Below, piece after piece: positions 18,417 to 26,358 of a stretch of 64,000 bases of DNA; the first letter of the stretch is position 1; every line of letters starts with the position of its first letter. The position numbers and the translations under genes are program-made. Source of the stretch: Bradyrhizobium sp. RD5-C2 (GTDB lineage: Bacteria; Pseudomonadota; Alphaproteobacteria; Rhizobiales; Xanthobacteraceae); NCBI RefSeq assembly GCF_019972155.1, contig NZ_BOVL01000012.1, forward strand, positions 62,001 through 126,000. Direction: 5' to 3'. The notes under the pieces were generated by a model, which was given only the letters and a program-made list of their open reading frames with translations, made no database searches and was not told the origin of the DNA.

Positions 18417-19669
18417 AGCCGATGATCGCGGGTGAAACGGGAAACGGTCTGGTCGGCGATGCCAGACAACACCTGCGGATCCAGCGGGAAATCCGCGGCT
18501 AGCCAAGCGTCCTCGGCCAAGGTCAGTACATGCCCCAGCGCCGGTCCCTCGGCAATCCCGCGCGCGATGAAATCCGACGCCCTCAACGGAAAGTGAGGGG
18601 CGTGCCAGCGCTGCGGCAACGTGGCGAGCGCGCGCCACTGCTCGACGTCGCGGTTCGCGCCGGTTCGCGCCCAGGCGAGCAGCAGCCGGTCGCGATAGGG
18701 CTCTTCGTCGAGCCGGTAGAGCCTGCGCTTGGCACGCGCCTCGTCCATGCCGGGCAAGCGCCACCAGCGATGGCCCATCGAATCGAGCGCCTTGGCCTCG
18801 GCATTGGAGAGCCGCAGCCGGCTTGCGATCCGCCGCGCGTCCTCGGTCACGGCGACCGTCAGCGCGGCGAGCCGGCGCGTCGCGCTCGGCTTGAGCGCCA
18901 TCAACTGCTCGATCTCGATCATCGCCGCGAACGGCCCGGTATGGGCGACGCCGCCGAATAGCGGCAGCAGCAATCCGCCATCGCCCATCGCGACCACCGC
19001 GCTTGCGGCACCGTTCGCGACCACGAGCTTGAGCATCTCCATGCGGATGCGCTCGGCCGAGAGGCCGGCAAGTCCGGCGCGCCCGCTGATGCAGGCGAGA
19101 TAGCCGGCGCGATCGACCTCGCCTGCGCCATAGGCGGCGTGGAAACGGAAGAAGCGCAGGATGCGCAGATAATCCTCGGCAATCCGCTGCGCGGGATCGC
19201 CGATGAAGCGCACGCGCCGCGCCTCGATGTCGGCGAGACCGCCGACGTGATCATGCACGACGCCGGAGGCGTCGACCGACAGGCCGTTGATGGTGAAGTC
19301 GCGCCGCTCGGCATCGCGCACCCAGTCGCGCCCGAATGCCACCTTGGCCTTGCGGCCATAGGTCTCAGTGTCCTCGCGCAGCGTCGTCACCTCGAAGGGC
19401 TGGCCATCGACCACCAGGGTCACCGTGCCGTGCTCGATGCCGGTCGGCACGCTCTTGATGGTTGCCCGCTTGGCGCGGCGGATCACCTCCTCCGGCAATG
19501 CCGTGGTGGCGATGTCGATGTCGGCGAGCGGAATCCGCATCAGCGCGTTGCGCACGGCACCGCCGATCACCCGCGCTTCCTCGCCGTCGGCATTGAGCAG
19601 GCCGAGCACGCGCGCCGCGGGCCCCGAAGCGAGCCACGGCGCGTCGGACAACAGGCGCACCTCGCTCAT
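18413..19669 (-). CDS. cca: CCA tRNA nucleotidyltransferase / poly(A) polymerase family
   Basis: A 418-residue class II nucleotidyltransferase. VIGGAVRNALMRIPLADIDIATT carries the Gly pair and the metal-binding DxD; RRDFTINGLSVD and RIAEDYLRILRFFRFHA are the following conserved boxes that recognise the nucleotide and tRNA head. It adds or repairs the 3' CCA of tRNAs. The ATG overlaps the DUF6111 stop as ATGA. Confidence 0.93.
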   Translation of the reverse strand: MSEVRLLSDAPWLASGPAARVLGLLNADGEEARVIGGAVRNALMRIPLADIDIATTALPEEVIRRAKRATIKSVPTGIEHGTVTLVVDGQPFEVTTLREDTETYGRKAKVAFGRDWVRDAERRDFTINGLSVDASGVVHDHVGGLADIEARRVRFIGDPAQRIAEDYLRILRFFRFHAAYGAGEVDRAGYLACISGRAGLAGLSAERIRMEMLKLVVANGAASAVVAMGDGGLLLPLFGGVAHTGPFAAMIEIEQLMALKPSATRRLAALTVAVTEDARRIASRLRLSNAEAKALDSMGHRWWRLPGMDEARAKRRLYRLDEEPYRDRLLLAWARTGANRDVEQWRALATLPQRWHAPHFPLRASDFIARGIAEGPALGHVLTLAEDAWLAADFPLDPQVLSGIADQTVSRFTRDHRL

Positions 19670-19929
19670 TTCTCAGCTCCCGGCACCAACCTGCCGTTCT
19701 CGATATGGGCGGGAACGTAGGTCGAGTTCGGCGGCGCGCCGGTCAATTCGGCGAGCAGCACGAAGCTCACGATGACCAGCACCAGCGCCGCCAGCGTCAG
19801 CTTCGCGATCATGTCGAGCGGCCATGATGCCGGCAGCGTCACGCCGGACCGCGTCGCGAAGAGGAAGATGGCATAGACCGCGAAAGGGATCAGAAAGATG
19901 CCGATCTCGGTCAACACCGTGCGGATCAT
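19666..19929 (-). CDS. DUF6111 small membrane protein
   Basis: An 87-residue protein with two membrane helices (about residues 5-26 and 41-63) and a short polar tail PNSTYVPAHIENGRLVPG. The family is uncharacterised and in alphaproteobacteria is typically found between a NUDIX gene and cca, exactly as here. Both ends overlap the neighbours by 4 nt (ATGA), so it is made as part of this chain. Confidence 0.78.
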   Translation of the reverse strand: MIRTVLTEIGIFLIPFAVYAIFLFATRSGVTLPASWPLDMIAKLTLAALVLVIVSFVLLAELTGAPPNSTYVPAHIENGRLVPGAEK

Positions 19930-20597
19930 GACAGATAGATCCGCTCATACAGCACCCGCAGGATGCCGGCGGTCGCGCCCCAGATGTAGCGCTCGGCGAA
20001 CGGCATCGCGTAGTAGGACCGGTCCATGCCGCGGAATTCCTTGGTGTGGATCTGATGGTTCTCGGGGTTCATCAGGAAAGCGAGCGGCACCTCGAACGCA
20101 TCGACGACCTCGGCCTCGTTGATCTCCAAGGTGAATCCCGGCTTCACCTTGGCGACCGTCGGCAGGATGCGGAAGCCGAACGCGGTGCCATAGAGGTCGA
20201 GATAGCCGACAGGGTCGATGAATTCCCGCTTCAGCCCGACTTCTTCACAGGCTTCGCGCAGCGCCGCGTCGAGCGGCGAGGCGTCGGTGGCGTCGATCTT
20301 GCCTCCGGGAAACGAGATCTGGCCGGCATGGCTCGACAGATTGGGCGACCGCTGCGTCAACAGCACGGTCGGCTCAGGATGATCGACCACCGGGATCAGC
20401 ACCGCGGCCGGCCGCACCGGCTGCTCCTGGGCCACGATCTCAAGCATGCGATCGTTGCCGGAATCACCGGTGCGCGGAATGATATGCGGATCGACCAGGC
20501 CCGGCGGCACTTCGAAATCGAGCCGCGTGCGGGCTCGCGCGAAGAATTCCGTCGAGCTGATCGTCACCGGCTTCACCTTCAGCAACGGCTCGTTCAA
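19926..20597 (-). CDS. NUDIX hydrolase, CoA pyrophosphatase-like
   Basis: A 223-residue protein. The NUDIX box is FPGGKIDATD...LREACEEVGL at about residues 94-118; the GGK-x-D-x4-D-x6-ALREA spacing and the upstream LLTQRSPNLSSHAGQISFPGG are the CoAse variant that splits CoA into 4'-phosphopantetheine and ADP. One box residue is Asp where the general consensus has Glu. The start is TTG 20597, overlapping the DUF1285 stop as TTGA; no ATG is available nearby. Confidence 0.87.
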   Translation of the reverse strand: MNEPLLKVKPVTISSTEFFARARTRLDFEVPPGLVDPHIIPRTGDSGNDRMLEIVAQEQPVRPAAVLIPVVDHPEPTVLLTQRSPNLSSHAGQISFPGGKIDATDASPLDAALREACEEVGLKREFIDPVGYLDLYGTAFGFRILPTVAKVKPGFTLEINEAEVVDAFEVPLAFLMNPENHQIHTKEFRGMDRSYYAMPFAERYIWGATAGILRVLYERIYLS

Positions 20598-21250
20598 AGT
20601 GCGCCCCTCACCTGGCTGGCATCGGCCATCGCGAAAAACTCGCCGCCGGACTCGATGCCGAACATCTCCTGACCATCGACCATCCGCTCCTCGCCCATGT
20701 CAACCAGATCGTAGTAGAGCGCGCGGGTGACCTTGGCCCACAAGTCGGCGCGAACGTGCAGATAGGGCGTCAATCCGCCGTCTTCGGCGGCCTCGAATCT
20801 GAGCCCGTGGCCCTTCTCGCAATCGACCCAATCGTCGACATTGGTGCGGAACCGGAGCAAACGGCCGCGCGCGTCTGCTTCCGTCTGCATTTCCACGGCA
20901 AGGAACGGCGCGTCATCGACGCGGATGCCGACCTTCTCCACCGGTGTCACGAGAAAGTGCTTGCCGTCCTCGCGCTTCAGGATCGTGGAGAACAGCCGCA
21001 CCAGCGCGGGGCGTCCGATCGGCGTTCCCATGTAGAACCAGGTGCCGTCGGGCGCGATTCGCATGTCGAGATCGCCGCAGAACGGCGGATTCCATAGATG
21101 AACCGGCGGCAGGCCCTTGCGTCCGGCCGGACCCGATGTCGCGGCTTGATTGGCGGCGGTGGTCAGCCCTTCGAGGCCCTTGCCTCCGAGCGCCTTCGCT
21201 CCGAGCCCCGTAGTTTCACTGCCGGAATCGCTCTGCCCTTGCTTCGCCAT
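20594..21250 (-). CDS. DUF1285 domain protein
   Basis: A 218-residue soluble protein. After a low-complexity N-terminus (to about residue 45) comes the DUF1285 domain, with LWNPPFCGDLDMRIAPDGTWFYMGTPIGR and VTPVEKVGIRVDDAPF as recognisable stretches. Function unknown. ATG 21250 has CAGGG upstream; a TTG 21 bases earlier is less likely. It heads the minus-strand chain with the NUDIX gene, DUF6111 gene, cca and the TSUP gene, and is divergent from moxR. Confidence 0.82.
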   Translation of the reverse strand: MAKQGQSDSGSETTGLGAKALGGKGLEGLTTAANQAATSGPAGRKGLPPVHLWNPPFCGDLDMRIAPDGTWFYMGTPIGRPALVRLFSTILKREDGKHFLVTPVEKVGIRVDDAPFLAVEMQTEADARGRLLRFRTNVDDWVDCEKGHGLRFEAAEDGGLTPYLHVRADLWAKVTRALYYDLVDMGEERMVDGQEMFGIESGGEFFAMADASQVRGAL

Positions 21251-21479
21251 TGTTTGCCCTGAAGTTTCCAACCCTCAATCTGGCACATTTGGTGCACGTA
21301 TCCTGAGATGTGGTCGGGATGTCATTCTCGCCACATCGTGATGCCGTTCATACCCTGAAATACCGATAAGGTGGGGATAGTTTAATTCAACGAATACATG
21401 GCCTTCGCATAGGTTTAGCATGCAGCCCATGTGGTGACGACGCGAGAATCGAGCGCATCGTCAAGAAGGAGCGGATCGA

Positions 21480-22484
21480 ATGGCCGGTGCAGACAGCGTC
21501 GAGAAACTGGAAGATGTGATCGTCCGCTCGGCCGAACAGGTCGCGGGCCAGATCAAGGCTGCCAAGGAAGCGGTCGCCACCGTCATCTTCGGCCAGGACC
21601 AGGTGATCGAAAACACCCTGGTGACGATCCTGTCCGGCGGCCACGCGCTGCTGATCGGCGTCCCCGGCCTTGCGAAGACGAAATTAGTCGAGACGCTCGG
21701 CATTACGCTCGGGCTCGACGCCAAGCGCATCCAGTTCACGCCCGACCTGATGCCGTCGGACATTCTCGGCGCCGAAGTGCTCGACGAAAGCTCCGCAGGC
21801 AAGCGTTCGTTCCGCTTCATCTCAGGTCCGGTGTTCGCGCAGCTCCTGATGGCCGACGAGATCAACCGCGCCAGCCCGCGCACCCAGTCGGCGCTCTTGC
21901 AAGCCATGCAGGAGCAGCACATCACCATTGCCGGCGCGCGGCACGATTTGCCGAAGCCGTTCCACGTGCTCGCGACGCAGAACCCGCTCGAGCAGGAAGG
22001 CACCTATCCGCTGCCCGAGGCGCAACTCGACCGCTTCCTGATGGAAATCGACGTCGACTATCCCGATCGCGACGCCGAGCGCCGCATCCTGTTCGAAACT
22101 ACCGGTGCCGACGAGACGCTTGCCAAGGCGTCGATGGACGCCGAGACGCTGATCACTGCGCAACGCCTGGTGCGGCGCCTGCCGGTCGGCGATTCCGTGG
22201 TCGAAGCGATCCTGACGCTGGTGCGCGCCGCGCGTCCCGGCCCCGAAGGCGGCGAAGCCGGCAAGCTGATCGCCTGGGGACCCGGTCCCCGCGCCAGCCA
22301 GGCCCTGATGCTGGCGGTGCGCGCCCGCGCCCTGCTTGACGGCAGGCTCGCGCCGTCGATCGACGACGTGCTCGATCTTGCCGAGCCCGTGCTCAAGCAT
22401 CGCATGGCGCTGACCTTCTCGGCGCGCGCCGAGGGCCGCACCATTCCTGACGTGATCAAGCAGCTGAAGACGCGGATCGGTTGA
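21480..22484 (+). CDS. moxR: MoxR-family AAA+ ATPase
   Basis: A 334-residue AAA+ chaperone-like ATPase. Walker A is GVPGLAKTKL (about residues 60-69), Walker B is LLMADEINRASPRTQSALLQAM, and sensor 1 is VLATQNPLEQEGTYPLPEAQLDRF. MoxR proteins act with VWA or DUF58 partners to mature or insert metal cofactors, and similar operons affect stress and oxygen tolerance. AAGGAG lies just before ATG 21480. It overlaps the next gene by one base (TGATG). Confidence 0.94.
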   Translation: MAGADSVEKLEDVIVRSAEQVAGQIKAAKEAVATVIFGQDQVIENTLVTILSGGHALLIGVPGLAKTKLVETLGITLGLDAKRIQFTPDLMPSDILGAEVLDESSAGKRSFRFISGPVFAQLLMADEINRASPRTQSALLQAMQEQHITIAGARHDLPKPFHVLATQNPLEQEGTYPLPEAQLDRFLMEIDVDYPDRDAERRILFETTGADETLAKASMDAETLITAQRLVRRLPVGDSVVEAILTLVRAARPGPEGGEAGKLIAWGPGPRASQALMLAVRARALLDGRLAPSIDDVLDLAEPVLKHRMALTFSARAEGRTIPDVIKQLKTRIG

Positions 22485-23425
22485 TGGCGGCAGACAACAG
22501 GCACCAGAACGAGGAGATCCTGGCGGTTCGACGTGCCGATGGCGAAAGCCGAACGCTCGCCGCATCGCTGCCGCGTCTTGTGCTTGAGGCCCGCCGTGTC
22601 GCCGCCAACGTCATCCATGGCCTGCACGGCCGCCGGCGCGCCGGCTCCGGCGAGAATTTCTGGCAATACCGCCGCTTCGTCTCCGGCGAGCCGTCGCAGC
22701 GCGTCGACTGGCGCCGCTCGGCGCGCGACGACCATCTCTATGTCCGCGAACAGGAGTGGGAGGCCGCGCACACCGTGTGGATCTGGCCCGACCGCTCGCC
22801 CTCGATGGCCTTTGCCTCGCGCGAGGCACGCGACAGCAAGCTGGAGCGCGGACTGATCGTCGCCTTCGCGCTTGCCGAGCTGCTCGTTGCGGGCGGAGAA
22901 CGCGTCGGCATTCCCGGCCTGCTGAACCCGACCGCAAGCCTCAACGTGATCGACAAGATGGCGGAGGCGATGTTGCACGACGAGACGACGCGCGCGAGCC
23001 TGCCGCCGTCCTTCGTGCCGTCGTCGCTGGCCGAAGTCGTCGTGCTGTCGGATTTCTGGTCGCCGATCGCGGAGATCACGACCATGCTGGCCGGGCTCGC
23101 CTCGTCGGGCGCGCACGGCACGATGATCCAGGTCGTCGATCCCGCCGAGGAGAGCTTTCCTTATTCAGGCCGCGTCGAATTCGTCGAGCCTGAGGCCGGT
23201 AGCGTCATCACCGCGGGCCGCGCCGAAAGCTGGGCGAGCGACTATGTCGCGCGCGTCGCACTGCATCGCGACCAGATCCGTGCCGAGACCAACCGGCTCG
23301 ACTGGCTGTTCTCGACCCATACCACCAGCCGCTCCGCGGCCGAACTGCTGCTGTTCCTGCATGCCGGCATGATGGTGAGCAAGGGCGGCGGCCGGTCAAC
23401 CGTCAAGGCGGGACGCAGCGCATGA
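22484..23425 (+). CDS. DUF58 domain protein (MoxR partner)
   Basis: A 313-residue soluble protein with the DUF58 signature GRRRAGSGENFWQYRRFVSGEPSQRVDWRRSARDDHLYVREQEW, read here as separate stretches between residues about 45 and 87. The rest is a VWA-like fold with a degenerate metal site (WPDRSPSMAF). It is translationally coupled to moxR and to the following gene, whose ATG overlaps its stop as ATGA. It is expected to work with the MoxR ATPase at the inner membrane. Confidence 0.9.
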   Translation: MAADNRHQNEEILAVRRADGESRTLAASLPRLVLEARRVAANVIHGLHGRRRAGSGENFWQYRRFVSGEPSQRVDWRRSARDDHLYVREQEWEAAHTVWIWPDRSPSMAFASREARDSKLERGLIVAFALAELLVAGGERVGIPGLLNPTASLNVIDKMAEAMLHDETTRASLPPSFVPSSLAEVVVLSDFWSPIAEITTMLAGLASSGAHGTMIQVVDPAEESFPYSGRVEFVEPEAGSVITAGRAESWASDYVARVALHRDQIRAETNRLDWLFSTHTTSRSAAELLLFLHAGMMVSKGGGRSTVKAGRSA

Positions 23426-26235
23426 TCGCAGGCCTCCCGCTCTCCTTCGCCGAACCATTGTTGCTGCTGGGGTTGGTCAGCCTGCCGGTGCTGTGGTGGC
23501 TGTTGCGCGTGATGCCGCCGCGGCCGCGCCGGATCGAATTCCCGCCGACGCGGCTGTTGTTCGACATCGCGCCCAAGGAGGAGACGCCGTCGCGCACGCC
23601 GTGGTGGCTGACGCTGCTGCGGCTCGCCGCCGCCGCGCTGGTGATCTTCGCCGCCGCCGGACCGATCTGGAATCCGCAGACCGGCGTTGCGGCCGGCAAG
23701 CAGCCGCTGGTGATCCTGCTCGACGACGGCTGGAGCGCGGCCTCAAGTTGGGATGCGCGGATCAAGGCCGCGGACGAGTTGGTCACCAATGCCGACAGCG
23801 ACCGCCGCGGCGTCGCGCTGGTGCCGCTGTCCGAGCCGACGCGCGACATCACGCTGATGCCGGCTGGCGCCGCGCGCGTCGCGCTGCGCCAGCTTGCGCC
23901 GAAGCCGTACTCGATCGATCGCGTTGAAACCCTGGCAACGCTGGAACGTTTCCTCAAATCGACCGGCGACTGCGACATCGCCTGGCTGTCCGACGGCGTC
24001 GACACCGGCCGCGGCAGTGAATTCACCGAAGGTCTCGGCAAGGTGATCGCGAGCCGCAATCTGACGATCTATGCCGGCGGCGCGCAATCCGCGCAGGCAC
24101 TGGTCGCTGCCGAGAACGCCGCCGCCAAGATGACCGTGAAGGTGCTGCGCACCGAAAGCGGCATCGCGGCGGGAACGGTGCGCGCGGTCGACGCCAAGGG
24201 CTCGCCGATCGGCGAGGCCCGTTACGCATTCGGCCCGCAGGAGCGCGAGACCGAAGCCGCCTTCGATCTTCCGGTCGAATTGCGCAACGACATCGCGCGG
24301 CTCGAAATCTCCGGCGAGCATTCGGCCGGCGCCGTGCAGCTGCTCGACCGCCGCTGGCGCCGCCGCGCCATCGGCGTGGTCTCGGGTGCGAGCAACGACA
24401 CCGCCCAGCCGCTGCTGGCATCGACCTTCTATCTCTCCCGCGCGCTGTCGCCGTTCGCCGACGTCAGGCTCGGCGATCGCGGCGCGCCGCAGCAGGTGAT
24501 CGGGCAATTCCTCGATCAGCGGCTGCCGATGATCGTGATGGCCGATGTCGGCACGCTGTCGCCGGAAATCCGTGACCGGCTCAACGCCTGGATCGAGCAA
24601 GGCGGCGTGCTGGTGCGCTTCGCAGGTCCCCGCCTCGCGCAAGCCGATGACGACCTCGTTCCTGTCAAGCTGCGCCGCGGCGGACGCACGCTCGGCGGCA
24701 GCCTGACCTGGGAGAAGCCGCAACACATGGCCTCGTTCGCCGCCGACGGCCCGTTCACGGGCCTCACCGTGCCGAAGGACATCACGGTCAGCCGCCAGGT
24801 GCTCGCCGAGCCCGACGCCGTGCTCGCGACCAAGAGCTGGGCCTCGCTCGAGGACGGCACGCCGCTCGTCACCGGCGAGCATCGCGGCAAGGGCGTGGTC
24901 AGCCTGTTCCATGTCGGCGCCGACATGCGCTGGTCGGACCTGCCGATGTCCGGCACCTTCGTCGAGATGCTGCGCCGGCTGATCGACATGTCCGGCTACA
25001 CCTCGAAGCCCGGCCCCGGCGTCGCCAGCGATCCCAATGCCGAGACGGTAGCGCCGCTGCGCACGCTCGACGGCTTCGGCGCGTTTGGCCCGCCGCCGTC
25101 GACCGCCAAGCCGATGTCGGCGGACTATCGCGACCGCGGCACCGCGGACCATCCGCCCGGCTTCTACGGCACCGCCGAGAGCCCGATCGCGGTCAACACG
25201 CTGGCCTCCGCCGACCGCATCGCGCCGCTCGACATCTCCGGCCTGCGCGCGAAGCATGCGACCTACACCAACACCGAGCCGCGTGACCTGCGCGGCATCA
25301 TGCTGTCGACGGCGCTTGCGCTGTTCCTGCTCGACGCGATCGTGGTGGCGATGCTCGGCGGCGGCCTTGCCGCGCTGATCCGGCGCCGCGCCGCGCCGGC
25401 TGTGCTCGTTCTGGCCTTCATCCTTGCGACCATGATGGTGCCTTCGTCGACGCGCGCGCAGAACGCCAGCAGCGACGACTTCGCCATCAAGGCGGTGTCG
25501 CAGACGCGGCTCGCCTATGTCGTGACCGGCAACGCCGACGTCGATTCCATCGTCAAGGCCGGGATGTCCGGCCTGACGCTGTTCCTCGGCCAGCGCACCG
25601 CGCTGGAGGCCGGCGATCCCATCGGCATCGATCCCGCGCGCGACGAGCTCGCATTCTTCCCGTTGATCTACTGGCCGATCGTGCCGGGCGCGCCGAAGCC
25701 TGCGCAGGACGCCATCAACAAGATCGACGCCTACATGAAGCAGGGCGGCACCGTGATCTTCGATACCCGCGACGCCGTCGAGGCGCCACCGGGCGACAAT
25801 GGCGCATCGCAGACGCCGGGCATGCAGACGCTGCGCGAATTGCTGTCGACCCTCGACGTGCCCGAGCTCGAGCCGGTGCCGCGCGAGCACGTGCTGACCA
25901 AGACGTTCTATCTGCTGCGCGACTTCCCCGGCCGCTTCAACACCGGCCAGACCTGGGTCGAGGCGCTGCCGCGTGAGGATGACGAGGAGGCCGCGCAGCG
26001 CCCGGCACGCGGCGGCGACGGCGTCTCGCCGATCATCATCACGTCGAACGATCTCGCCGGCGCCTGGGCGATCCGCCCCGACGGGCAGCCGATGCTGCCG
26101 CTGACACCTGGCGAGCCGCGCCAGCGCGAATTCGCGTTCCGCGCCGGCGTCAACATCGTGATGTACACGCTCACCGGCAACTACAAGGCCGACCAGGTGC
26201 ACGCGCCTGCCTTGATCGAGCGGCTGGGACAATAG
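23422..26235 (+). CDS. BatA-N / DUF4159 large membrane protein
   Basis: A 937-residue inner-membrane protein. Residues 1-80 form the aerotolerance BatA N-terminal region with two helices (PLLLLGLVSLPVLWWLLRVMPP; RLAAAALVIFAAAGPIW). A long periplasmic or cytosolic VWA-like region follows, then a double membrane segment near residues 620-680, and a C-terminal DUF4159 domain (SQTRLAYVVTGNADVDSIVKAGMSGL; LAFFPLIYWPI). Third gene of the moxR operon. Some substructures resemble glutamine amidotransferase-like folds without a catalytic Cys. Confidence 0.85.
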   Translation: MIAGLPLSFAEPLLLLGLVSLPVLWWLLRVMPPRPRRIEFPPTRLLFDIAPKEETPSRTPWWLTLLRLAAAALVIFAAAGPIWNPQTGVAAGKQPLVILLDDGWSAASSWDARIKAADELVTNADSDRRGVALVPLSEPTRDITLMPAGAARVALRQLAPKPYSIDRVETLATLERFLKSTGDCDIAWLSDGVDTGRGSEFTEGLGKVIASRNLTIYAGGAQSAQALVAAENAAAKMTVKVLRTESGIAAGTVRAVDAKGSPIGEARYAFGPQERETEAAFDLPVELRNDIARLEISGEHSAGAVQLLDRRWRRRAIGVVSGASNDTAQPLLASTFYLSRALSPFADVRLGDRGAPQQVIGQFLDQRLPMIVMADVGTLSPEIRDRLNAWIEQGGVLVRFAGPRLAQADDDLVPVKLRRGGRTLGGSLTWEKPQHMASFAADGPFTGLTVPKDITVSRQVLAEPDAVLATKSWASLEDGTPLVTGEHRGKGVVSLFHVGADMRWSDLPMSGTFVEMLRRLIDMSGYTSKPGPGVASDPNAETVAPLRTLDGFGAFGPPPSTAKPMSADYRDRGTADHPPGFYGTAESPIAVNTLASADRIAPLDISGLRAKHATYTNTEPRDLRGIMLSTALALFLLDAIVVAMLGGGLAALIRRRAAPAVLVLAFILATMMVPSSTRAQNASSDDFAIKAVSQTRLAYVVTGNADVDSIVKAGMSGLTLFLGQRTALEAGDPIGIDPARDELAFFPLIYWPIVPGAPKPAQDAINKIDAYMKQGGTVIFDTRDAVEAPPGDNGASQTPGMQTLRELLSTLDVPELEPVPREHVLTKTFYLLRDFPGRFNTGQTWVEALPREDDEEAAQRPARGGDGVSPIIITSNDLAGAWAIRPDGQPMLPLTPGEPRQREFAFRAGVNIVMYTLTGNYKADQVHAPALIERLGQ

Positions 26236-26265
26236 AGATGCGAGTCATGAGTTCAACTGCCTACC

Positions 26266-26347
26266 CGTCATTCCGGGATGGTCCGAAGGACCAGACCCGG
26301 AATCTCGAGATTCCGGGTTCGATGCTTCCGCATCGCCCCGGAATGAC
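26266..26347. repeat. Palindromic repeat, family B, inside the moxR operon
   Basis: GTCATTCCGGGATGGTC at the left pairs with the right-end CCCCGGAATGAC; an inner GAATCTCGAGATTC is a perfect 14-bp palindrome. It splits two genes that are otherwise in one operon (stop 26235, start 26359), so it could cause partial termination or RNA processing between them. Confidence 0.82.
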
Positions 26348-26358
26348 GGAGTAGCGCC

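Noticed and set aside
23743..26232. An 829-codon frame antisense to the BatA/DUF4159 gene
   Set aside because: Composition is Arg, Asp and His-rich with no motif, and it lies entirely inside a well-supported gene.
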